This document shows positions 1 to 9,830 of a DNA stretch of 64,000 nucleotides, one piece after another; within the stretch, counting starts at the first letter, position 1; every line of letters begins with the position of its first letter. The position numbers and the translations under genes are program-made. The notes beneath the pieces were generated by a model. The model was not told the origin of the DNA. It did no database searches and saw only the letters and a program-made list of their open reading frames with translations. This stretch comes from a bacterium (GTDB lineage Bacteria; Myxococcota_A; Polyangia; Nannocystales; Nannocystaceae), in the NCBI GenBank assembly GCA_024742475.1, contig JANSYI010000025.1:62001-126000 (forward strand), in the 5' to 3' direction.

Positions 1-86
1 CACCCGTGTTGCGCGCTGCAACGCTGCGTCGTGCCACGCTTCGGCGGTGCGAGGTGTCCGAGAATGTGCGCGCCGCAGACTCGCAC

Positions 87-365
87 CTACAAGATGCAGC
101 AGCCCGCCGCCGCGACGATCGCGAACGAGCCAGCGAACGCGACGTCCTGCTGGCTGAGCCCGGCGATCTCTCGGCGCACCTTGCCGGTCACCTGCCGAAC
201 GACCCCGATGGAACCGAGCAGCAACCCGAACAGCGCTCCCGCGGTGAGGCCGTATGGGAGCGAAAATGCGCGGGTGCTGAACGCCACCGCGAGAGAAAGT
301 GCGGAGGCGACCGCGAGAAAGGACCAGGGGAGCGCAGCGTACACGGAACGGGAACGAACAGACAT
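87..365 (-). CDS. Small integral membrane protein, 92 aa, unknown function
   Basis: The protein is almost entirely hydrophobic, with three likely membrane segments at about residues 9-29, 37-57 and 74-92. A short basic loop (VTGKVRRE) joins the second and third. It ends in Cys-Cys-Ile-Leu right after the last segment, so the C-terminus is in or at the membrane. It is the last gene of a minus-strand run (MBOAT and SGNH genes lie upstream), separated from the SGNH stop by 96 bp, so a link to polysaccharide acetylation is possible but unproven. No family recognised. ATG start at 365, TAG stop. Confidence 0.6.
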   Translation of the reverse strand: MSVRSRSVYAALPWSFLAVASALSLAVAFSTRAFSLPYGLTAGALFGLLLGSIGVVRQVTGKVRREIAGLSQQDVAFAGSFAIVAAAGCCIL

Positions 366-461
366 TGCGGGCGCCTCGACATGTAGACGGCGATGTTCGC
401 CGGCGGTTGCACCCGATACGCACGAGCCGACGATTCGATTCTCGCCGGGCCCATTGCCTCC

Positions 462-2039
462 TCAGCCGCGTTCGCGATACGCGCGATACCCCTGCATCAG
501 CGCGAGATAGACCAGGTGGCCAAACACCTGCTGGCCCTCCTCGCTGAGGTGCTTGAGATCCGCGGACATCAGGTTTCGCTCTCGCCACAGCGCGATCGCC
601 CCCGGACCACCCATCGCCGCTTGGGCGTCGAAGAACGCGCAGCCTTCTTCGAGCGCCACCTTGCGCTGCAGCTCGGTCACGGGCCGCATGGCCTCGACGG
701 ACGTGGTGCGGCCCCCCTTGCGGACGCCGTGGTCGACCGGGGAGATCACCAGGCACGCCCGTGGGTTCTCGGTGCCGCGATACAGCCCGATGAGCTCACG
801 GGTCTGCCGCTCGAGCAGCCCGTACTTGCTCTCCTTCATGATGAGGTCGTTGCCGCCGAACTGGAAGACCAGCAGGTCCGGATCTCGCCGGTCGATCTGC
901 GCGCGGATGTGGTCGGGGTCGGCCTTGAGCATACGCCCGGTGAACGCCCCCAGGTTCGACAGGCCGTCCCACACGACGCCCGGAACGTCGCGCTCGAGCA
1001 CCACGCCGTACAGGCGCCCCCGGCCGGCGTTCACGCGCACCGTCAGCTCGTGAGGGCCGTCGGGGACCTCGAACACCTCGACCTCGTCGACGAGCGTGTC
1101 CGACTTGCCGCGCAGCGTCGTCGGCTCGGCCCCGTCGATGGAGACCTTGATCGGGCCGCCGCGAGGCTCGGCCGCATACCACAGCTCGAAGCGCGAGACC
1201 TTGCGCCCCAGAGCACCCTTTCGAGTGGTGCCGAAGGTGGCCTTGGATGACCCCTTGCTGAGAAACACCGTGCCGCCGTAGCCATAGTGCCCGTCCTTGC
1301 GGCAGCCGTTGATGATGTAGCAGTTCTCCCAGTCGCCCTTCTTGAAGTGAATGCCGCGGTGGCGATAGCTGAGCGTGGGCGTGCTGATGAGGTGCCAGCC
1401 GTGCCCCGCATCGCCGAAACGCCGCTGCATCCGCTGGCGCAGCGCCGAGGTGACATAGTCGCTCGCGATGACCGAGTCGCCCCAGTGGCTCACCCGCGTC
1501 ACCGCTCCTTCGAACCCGGCGTCGGTCTGCGCGAGCTGAGCGTAGAAGCTGTCGAGCGCCGAGGGGTCGGGGAGCTCGAGCGCCTGCGGCACCTCTTCGT
1601 CGTCGTCCGGATGCGGCACGTACGGCGGAAGCCCACCTGCAGCAGGCACATCGACCGCGACGCGATCGGGCAACGGATCCGCATCGTCGTCGTCGACCTG
1701 CTCGGTGGCCACCTCGGCGATCGCGTCCATCGCTGCGAGCTGGTCCTCGCGCGCGCGGACCTCATCCTCCCCGCCCAGGAACTCTCGGCCGATCAGGTTC
1801 CAAAACAGCACCGGGTCGTCCGAGGTCCACGGGCGGGCCCAGTCGGCCGCGGGCACGATGTACGAGACCACGATCATCGCGACCAGCGTGGCCATGCCCG
1901 AGCCGATCTTTCGAAACGTGCCGGCCGGTGGCGCGACGCCGTCGTCCTCGCCCTCGAGCTCGACGCGTTCGACCGGAGGCTCCTGGGTATCGAGGAGCCC
2001 CTGCAGGTGGTCGACAGAGCTGGGGTCGGGGGTGCGCAT
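462..2039 (-). CDS. SGNH-hydrolase-family membrane-anchored protein (O-acetylation partner of MBOAT)
   Basis: A 525-aa protein with one membrane segment at about residues 45-65, an acidic Asp/Glu/Pro-rich stalk, and an SGNH hydrolase domain. Visible blocks are the nucleophile motif GDS (Ser189), the block III motif GGND (in QFGGNDLI) and the C-terminal Asp-x-x-His (in SADLKHLSEEG). The fold resembles AlgX/AlgJ or DUF459-type proteins that finish polysaccharide O-acetylation in the periplasm. The start at 2039 lies 5 nt after the MBOAT stop, so the two are co-translated and almost certainly work together: MBOAT moves acetyl groups across the membrane and this enzyme passes them on or trims them. 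A longer open frame upstream only reflects the high G+C. The polysaccharide substrate cannot be inferred. Confidence 0.85.
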   Translation of the reverse strand: MRTPDPSSVDHLQGLLDTQEPPVERVELEGEDDGVAPPAGTFRKIGSGMATLVAMIVVSYIVPAADWARPWTSDDPVLFWNLIGREFLGGEDEVRAREDQLAAMDAIAEVATEQVDDDDADPLPDRVAVDVPAAGGLPPYVPHPDDDEEVPQALELPDPSALDSFYAQLAQTDAGFEGAVTRVSHWGDSVIASDYVTSALRQRMQRRFGDAGHGWHLISTPTLSYRHRGIHFKKGDWENCYIINGCRKDGHYGYGGTVFLSKGSSKATFGTTRKGALGRKVSRFELWYAAEPRGGPIKVSIDGAEPTTLRGKSDTLVDEVEVFEVPDGPHELTVRVNAGRGRLYGVVLERDVPGVVWDGLSNLGAFTGRMLKADPDHIRAQIDRRDPDLLVFQFGGNDLIMKESKYGLLERQTRELIGLYRGTENPRACLVISPVDHGVRKGGRTTSVEAMRPVTELQRKVALEEGCAFFDAQAAMGGPGAIALWRERNLMSADLKHLSEEGQQVFGHLVYLALMQGYRAYRERG

Positions 2040-2044
2040 GACCG

Positions 2045-3706
2045 TTAGAAGTCGAAGTAGATGAACGCCCTTGGGCCGCTGGAGGCGATCTTCATGATGC
2101 CCAGGGTGAGCAGGCCCATCGCGATGCCCAGGACCGGGCCGGGCAGACGACGGAACACGCCGAACGCGACGTCGTCGACCCACCGTTTCGGGGTGAAGTG
2201 ATAGGCGGTGCCGCCGATCAGCGCGGCCAGCAACCATGGCGTGAGCAGGCCGGGACGCACCGCGAGCAGCGGGTCGGACCCCAGGAGGCGGCCGAGCATC
2301 GACTTGGCGTTGTCGAAGGTCTCGGCCCGGAAGAACACGCGGCTGAGCACGGTGAAGTGGAACGTCAGCGCCACGTGCATCACCGTGTTCAGCGGCGTCC
2401 CGGTGACCGGGAGCGAGGCGACCACGACGAAGGCGACGACGGTCAGCCCGGCGACGAACTGCGCCTGGCTTGCCTCGAGGTCGAGGCCCCACAGACTCAA
2501 CACGAACATCGCCGCACCGCTGAGCGTCGCGAGCCCGAGCACGCTCGCCCAGCGTCTGCCCGCAGGGCCGCGACGGTCGCGGATGCGGTTCCACCGGTTG
2601 AACAAGATCGCACCCGCTTGCAGGTTCGCGTAGATCACGAAGTTCCAGCTCGTGCCGACCTTGTAGTGCCACATGCCCACGAGGAACATGGTCAGCCACA
2701 GGTTGAAGTAGGTGCGCCCCACCGACCCCCGCGAGCCCCCCAACGGAAAGAACAGGTAGTCACGAAGCCAGGTGGACAACGTCATGTGCCACCGCCGCCA
2801 GAACTCACCGATGTCGAGCGCCTGATGAGGGCGGTCGAAGTTCTCGGGGATCTCGTAGCCCATCAGACGCGCGACGCCGATGGCGATGTCCGAGTAGCCC
2901 GAGAAGTCCGCGTACAGCTGCAGGGTGAAGGCGTACAGCGCGATGAGGATCTCGCCCGAGGTGTACATCTCGGGGCTGGCGAAGATCGGGTCGGTGAACT
3001 GGCTGGCGATCCAGTCGCCGAGCAGCACCTTCTTGGCCAGGCCCTTGAAGATACGGAACAACCCCTCCTCCATGCCCGCGGCGCTCAGCCGGGGCCGGCG
3101 ATGAAGCTGCGGCAAGAACTCGCTCGCGCGGACGATCGGCCCGGCGACGAGCTGCGGGAAGAACGAGACGAAGAGCGCAAACCGCAGGAACGAAGGTTCG
3201 GGCTCGAGCCGCCCCCGCCACACGTCGATCGAATAGCTGAGGCTCTGAAAGGTGTAGAACGAGATGCCGACCGGCAGCAGCGTGCGCACGACCGGCGTCG
3301 CGATGGGCACGCCGAGGGCGTCGCCGAGGTCGGTGGCGATTGCGAAGAAGAAGTCGGTGTACTTGAAGTAGGCGAGCAGCCCCAGGTTGCCGACGAGGCT
3401 CAGGCCCAGCGCCGCGTTTCGGGCTCGTCTCGCCGGGCCCGCGACCGCCTCGTCGGACGACTGCGCCGCGTTGGCGTGTCGAGCCATCGCGTGGCCGCAC
3501 GCGAAGTCCAACACGGTGGAGAACAGCAGCAGCGAGGCGTAGTACCAGGGGGTGCCAGGCGGATCGAGCTTTGGACCCGCCATGTAGAAGAAATAGCTGG
3601 CGCCCAGTAGAAAGACGACACGCGCAATCGGCCGACCCGACGCTGCCCAGAACACGAGCAGCACCGGAACGATGAAGACGAGGAAGTCGAACGAGGGGAA
3701 CAGCAT
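2045..3706 (-). CDS. MBOAT family O-acyltransferase, AlgI-like
   Basis: A 553-aa polytopic membrane protein of the membrane-bound O-acyltransferase superfamily, alginate O-acetylase (AlgI) type. Diagnostic stretches are the N-terminal FPSFDFLVF start, the FWRRWHMTLSTWLRDYLFFPLGG-type block (here a Trp-His followed by the RDYLFFPLGG motif), and MFLVGMWHY carrying the likely catalytic His; family members usually have WHG here, so the following Tyr is a small deviation. Length is normal for AlgI/DltB-type enzymes. Family role: transfer acyl groups from a cytoplasmic donor across the inner membrane to a secreted glycan. It is followed immediately by the SGNH partner gene. ATG at 3706 is the only sensible start. 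Confidence 0.93.
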   Translation of the reverse strand: MLFPSFDFLVFIVPVLLVFWAASGRPIARVVFLLGASYFFYMAGPKLDPPGTPWYYASLLLFSTVLDFACGHAMARHANAAQSSDEAVAGPARRARNAALGLSLVGNLGLLAYFKYTDFFFAIATDLGDALGVPIATPVVRTLLPVGISFYTFQSLSYSIDVWRGRLEPEPSFLRFALFVSFFPQLVAGPIVRASEFLPQLHRRPRLSAAGMEEGLFRIFKGLAKKVLLGDWIASQFTDPIFASPEMYTSGEILIALYAFTLQLYADFSGYSDIAIGVARLMGYEIPENFDRPHQALDIGEFWRRWHMTLSTWLRDYLFFPLGGSRGSVGRTYFNLWLTMFLVGMWHYKVGTSWNFVIYANLQAGAILFNRWNRIRDRRGPAGRRWASVLGLATLSGAAMFVLSLWGLDLEASQAQFVAGLTVVAFVVVASLPVTGTPLNTVMHVALTFHFTVLSRVFFRAETFDNAKSMLGRLLGSDPLLAVRPGLLTPWLLAALIGGTAYHFTPKRWVDDVAFGVFRRLPGPVLGIAMGLLTLGIMKIASSGPRAFIYFDF

Positions 3707-3847
3707 GCGCGGCGAATGCCGATGGCCTGGAAAATCGCCGTACAGTACCCGCGGCGGATCTCGGCGTCCAAGGGGGACGCACGACCCCGCTCAACTGTTC
3801 CAATCCTCCGCGATTCCAGCGGTTTCTCGCAGCCCGCCGTGGGCCGA

Positions 3848-6349
<2,502 letters not shown>

Positions 6350-6651
6350 CGAGTCGACGAGCGTCGAACTCACATGACCCCGCCGCTGACCGGCCGAATC
6401 CACCCCACTAACATGCCACGCTCCGCGGCCGCGTGTTGCGTTCGCCCGGTTTTGGGACAGCGATTTCGTGCCACTATCGGTTCGGCTCGAGATCGGCTGG
6501 TGGACCGGGATACAGCGCAGGCGGCGGGACGCCACAATCGCGCGCGGGTCCGCGGGGTGTTTCGGCACGGCGGGTCCACGTTGGGACGCGCTCTCGTTTG
6601 GGCCGACCGCGGGGACGCTCGGCAGCCCACCCGGTTCGCGATGGACGGCCC

Positions 6652-8073
6652 ATGGCCACCCTGGTACGCCACGGTATGGTCGCATGGCTCGCCATCGGCG
6701 CGTCTCTGCTCGCGCCCCTTGGGTACTGGACAGCGTTGCGCGCCATCAACGGACGCCGTCGAGAGGGCGAGCCCCCCCTGGTGCGCGGACATGTCCCGTT
6801 CGTGGGCGTCGCGGCGTCGTTCGGCCGGGACGCGACGTCGTTCGTGCAGGCGTGCCAGGCCGAGCACGGGGACGTGTTCACCGTGTTCCTCGCCGGCAAC
6901 CGGATGACCTTCGTTCTCGATCCGCTCAGCACACCCGCGGTGCTCAAGGCCAAGCAGCTCGACTTCCACCCGATCAGCGACGACGTGCTCGCGAAGGCAT
7001 TCAAGCTGCACCAGCCCCGTACGCGCATCGACCTCGAGGAGATCGAAGCGATCGGGCGGACGCGACTGCGCGGCGAACGGCTCACCTCGCTGTCGAGCCG
7101 CATGAGCGCTCGGCTCGAGCAGCTCGTCCCCGACGCCTTCGACGCCTCGTGGAGCTCGACCCAGCTCTACCAGGTGGTCTGGGACATCATGTTTCGCGCG
7201 GGGACCGAGGCGCTGTTCGGCGACGACACCGTGACCGACGACCTGCGCGCCGACTTCGAGGCGTTCGACGAGCAGTTCCCGCTGATGGTCGCGGGCGTCC
7301 CCAAGGCCCTCGCGCGCGACGGTCACGAAGCGCTCGAGCGGCTGACGCGGGCCAAGCTCCCCGGCAACGATCCGAGCCACTGGATCCGGGACCGCCAACC
7401 GATCATCGACACGCTGCCCGCGGCCGAGCGGGGCCGGCTACGATTGCCGGCGCTGTGGGCGATTCACGCCAACACCATCCCGGCGACGTTTTGGTCCCTC
7501 TACTGGCTGCTGCGCTCCGAGGCGGGGCTCTCCGCCATTCGCGAAGAGCTCGCCGAGGTCTGCCCCAGCGGTGTGCCCGAGGTCGCCGATCTCGACGCGC
7601 TCACCAAGCTCGACAGCGCCATTCGCGAGGCGCTTCGCCTCAGCAGCGGGTCGCTCACCCTGCGGCAGGTGCTCGAGGACTTCGAACTGCAGACCGAGTC
7701 GGGGCGCTACGCGATCCGCAAGGGCGACCGGGTTTGCCTGGCGCCGTTCATCACCCACCGAGACCCCGGGGTCTTCGACGACCCCCTCACGTATCGCTAC
7801 GATCGCTTCTACTCGGCCGAGGGTCGCAAGCAGTTCTACAAGGACGGCAAGCGCGTCCCATTGCCGCTGATGCCCTTCGGTGCGGGCTCGAGCATGTGCC
7901 CTGGGCGCTTCTTCGCGCTCAACGAGATCAAGCTCTTCCTCGCCATTGCGCTCTCGCGCTGGGACATCGAGCTCGCCGACGATCCCGAGCCGCCCTTCGA
8001 GTTCGGCCGCGCGGGGCTGGGTATCTACCCCCCCGCACACGACGTGGGCGCTCGCATCCGGCGCAAGGGCTAG
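6652..8073 (+). CDS. Cytochrome P450, CYP7/CYP8-clan (sterol/bile-acid 7-alpha-hydroxylase-like), membrane-anchored
   Basis: A 473-aa P450 with an N-terminal hydrophobic anchor (about residues 10-27), unusual for bacterial P450s, which are mostly soluble. The heme loop FGAGSSMCPGR has Cys416, the K-helix motif is EALR (Glu326-Arg329), and the I-helix reads HANTIPATFW with Asn274 where most P450s have the acid/Thr proton-relay pair. Recalled animal CYP7A1 matches this I-helix (QANTIPATFW), the LRLSS segment after the K helix, DPLTxxYDR, the heme loop and C-terminal AGLGIxPP. Inference: a CYP7-clan monooxygenase acting on a sterol or similar lipid; Nannocystineae include sterol makers. ATG at 6652 chosen; ATG at 6676 also possible. 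No redox partner is adjacent. Confidence 0.9.
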   Translation: MATLVRHGMVAWLAIGASLLAPLGYWTALRAINGRRREGEPPLVRGHVPFVGVAASFGRDATSFVQACQAEHGDVFTVFLAGNRMTFVLDPLSTPAVLKAKQLDFHPISDDVLAKAFKLHQPRTRIDLEEIEAIGRTRLRGERLTSLSSRMSARLEQLVPDAFDASWSSTQLYQVVWDIMFRAGTEALFGDDTVTDDLRADFEAFDEQFPLMVAGVPKALARDGHEALERLTRAKLPGNDPSHWIRDRQPIIDTLPAAERGRLRLPALWAIHANTIPATFWSLYWLLRSEAGLSAIREELAEVCPSGVPEVADLDALTKLDSAIREALRLSSGSLTLRQVLEDFELQTESGRYAIRKGDRVCLAPFITHRDPGVFDDPLTYRYDRFYSAEGRKQFYKDGKRVPLPLMPFGAGSSMCPGRFFALNEIKLFLAIALSRWDIELADDPEPPFEFGRAGLGIYPPAHDVGARIRRKG

Positions 8074-9233
8074 CCGCCCTTCTTGTACGGGGCGAACTGT
8101 TCGAGCTCTTTCATGTAGTCGGGGAGCTGTTCGCGCTCGTCGGCGAGAAAGCGGGCCACGGCGTCGCGCAGCCCCTCGTGCCGGATCCAGTGCGAACTGT
8201 ACGTGGGCGAGGGCGTGAAGCCCCGCAGGAGCTTGTGCTCGCCCTGGGCGCCCGCCTCGAACAGCGGAATCCTCTGCTCGATGCACCGCTCGATACCGGC
8301 GTAGTAGGCGGTCTCGAAGTGCAGGAAATCGATTTCCTCGGCGCAGCCCCAATAGCGCCCGTACAGCGCCCCCTGGGTCTCGAGGTAGAGCGCCCCGGCG
8401 ACCAGGTCGCCCTCGCGCCTGACCTGCGCAAACTGGACCCGCTCGGGCAGCAGCTCCACGAGTCGCTGAAAGAAGCCCGGCCGCAGGTAGTCCTGACCGC
8501 CATGCCGAAAGGTGGTGCGGCGATAGAACTGATCGAGACGCTCGACGTCGCCGCGCTCGAGCGCCTCACCAGGCACGAACGAGACGCCGTCGACCTGCTC
8601 GAGCGCGCGTCGACGTTCCTTGCGGATCTGCTTGCGCTTGCGCGACGCGAGCGAGCCCAAGAACGCGTCGAAGTCATCGTAGCCGGGGTTGTGCCAGTGA
8701 AACTGAAAGCTGAGCCGAGACATGAAGCCCTGCTCCTCCAAGAGCCGGTGCTCGTACTCGGTCGTGAAGAGGAAGTGGACCGAGGAGCAGTCGGTCGAAT
8801 CGGCGAGCTCGCGGACCGCCGAGAGCAACAGCTTGGCGATCAGCTCGGGCTCGTCGCCGGGTTGACGCCGTACGAGAATCCTCGACCCGGTGGCGGGCGT
8901 GACCGGGGCCGCGACGACCAGCTTGGGGTAGTACGAAACACCTGCTCGCGACGCCGCCCTCGCCCAGCCCCAGTCGAAGATGTACTCGCCGTAGCTGTGG
9001 TCCTTGAGGAAGCAAGGGATCGCCCCGACCAACTCGCGTCGTCCAAGCTCGTCCTTGGTCTCGGCCAGCAGGTAGATCGGCGCCCACCCGGCGGGACCAC
9101 CCGTGCTGCCGCTCATCTCGAGCGCCCGGAGGAACCCCCACTCCAAGAACGGGCTGTGGCCGTGGTCGAGACCGTTCCACGCGGCAGCGTCGACGCTCGA
9201 TAGCGCCTGCACGGCTCGAATCTCGAGGTTCAC
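8070..9233 (-). CDS. FemAB-like GNAT-fold protein (COG3146/DUF482 type)
   Basis: A 387-aa protein resembling the PF04339 'FemAB_like' group, usually annotated as peptidoglycan-related N-acyltransferases of the GNAT fold. Supporting segments are the N-terminal SPFLEWGFLRALE (family: a 'PFLxxxFLxALE' opening), central YPKLVVAAPVTPATG, the basic LASRKRKQIRKERR stretch, and C-terminal FEAGAQGEHKLLRGFTP, which is highly typical. Length is normal. The substrate is not established for most of the family. Its TAG stop shares the CTAG tetranucleotide at 8070-8073 with the stop of the convergent P450 gene. Confidence 0.85.
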   Translation of the reverse strand: MNLEIRAVQALSSVDAAAWNGLDHGHSPFLEWGFLRALEMSGSTGGPAGWAPIYLLAETKDELGRRELVGAIPCFLKDHSYGEYIFDWGWARAASRAGVSYYPKLVVAAPVTPATGSRILVRRQPGDEPELIAKLLLSAVRELADSTDCSSVHFLFTTEYEHRLLEEQGFMSRLSFQFHWHNPGYDDFDAFLGSLASRKRKQIRKERRRALEQVDGVSFVPGEALERGDVERLDQFYRRTTFRHGGQDYLRPGFFQRLVELLPERVQFAQVRREGDLVAGALYLETQGALYGRYWGCAEEIDFLHFETAYYAGIERCIEQRIPLFEAGAQGEHKLLRGFTPSPTYSSHWIRHEGLRDAVARFLADEREQLPDYMKELEQFAPYKKGG

Positions 9234-9388
9234 GCCTGAACGCTCTACGATGGATGGCCGGGGACCGCAAACGACTGCCCGAACATCCGGCGTAGACCGG
9301 CTCGCGCAGACGCGTACTACCCAACCGGGTGGGACACGAGAGGACGCCTCGTAGGCCGTCCGGCCGAGGCATCGGGGCGCCTGCCTGC

Positions 9389-9394
9389 TATATT
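9389..9394 (+). promoter_or_regulatory. Possible -10 element for clpS-clpA
   Basis: The 231-bp gap between the FemAB-like gene and clpS contains TATATT preceded by TGC, an extended -10-like motif and one of the few A/T-rich spots nearby. It lies 70 bp before the clpS start. No convincing -35 is visible, so the call rests on this motif alone. Confidence 0.3.
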
Positions 9395-9464
9395 ACGTCG
9401 TGGACGAGTTCGAGCGTCACGCCGCGGGCGTGGCCTCGAGGCGTTTTCCGCCGGCAGATCTGCG

Positions 9465-9809
9465 ATGAGTACGCGACGCGAAGACGAGAACGAAACCGGG
9501 GTCATCCTCCGTGAGCGCGCCGAGAAGAAGGTCAAGCGGCCTCGGATGTACCGCGTGGTGATCCACAACGACGACTACACGCCGATGGACTTCGTGGTGC
9601 GGCTGCTCGAGACGGTGTTCCACCGTAACGAAACCGAGGCCACGGCGATCATGCTCCATGTGCACAACCACGGCCAAGGCGTGGCCGGGGTCTACACCCA
9701 CGAGATCGCCGAGACCAAGGTGGCCCAAGTCCACATGCTCGCGCGCAAGAACGATCACCCGTTGATGGCCTCGATGGAGCCCGAGGACGACGAAGACGGG
9801 AACGACTGA
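9465..9809 (+). CDS. clpS: ATP-dependent Clp protease adaptor ClpS
   Basis: A 114-aa protein with the full ClpS core: the MYRVVIHNDDYTPMDFVV segment that forms the N-degron pocket (Asn-Asp-Asp and the following Thr-Pro-Met), FHRNETEA and the HNHGQGVAGVYTHEIAETKV hairpin. In the family, ClpS delivers N-end-rule substrates to ClpA. A charged N-terminal tail of about 25 residues, needed in the family for handover to ClpA, is present. The C-terminus is very acidic (EPEDDEDGND). clpA starts 21 bp downstream, the common clpS-clpA arrangement. Confidence 0.97.
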   Translation: MSTRREDENETGVILRERAEKKVKRPRMYRVVIHNDDYTPMDFVVRLLETVFHRNETEATAIMLHVHNHGQGVAGVYTHEIAETKVAQVHMLARKNDHPLMASMEPEDDEDGND

Positions 9810-9830
9810 CCCCACGAGGAACCGTTCGAC

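Noticed and set aside
6374..6651. Shared regulatory site between the kinase and P450 genes
   Set aside because: No repeated, palindromic or promoter-like motif in these 278 bp stood out from background.
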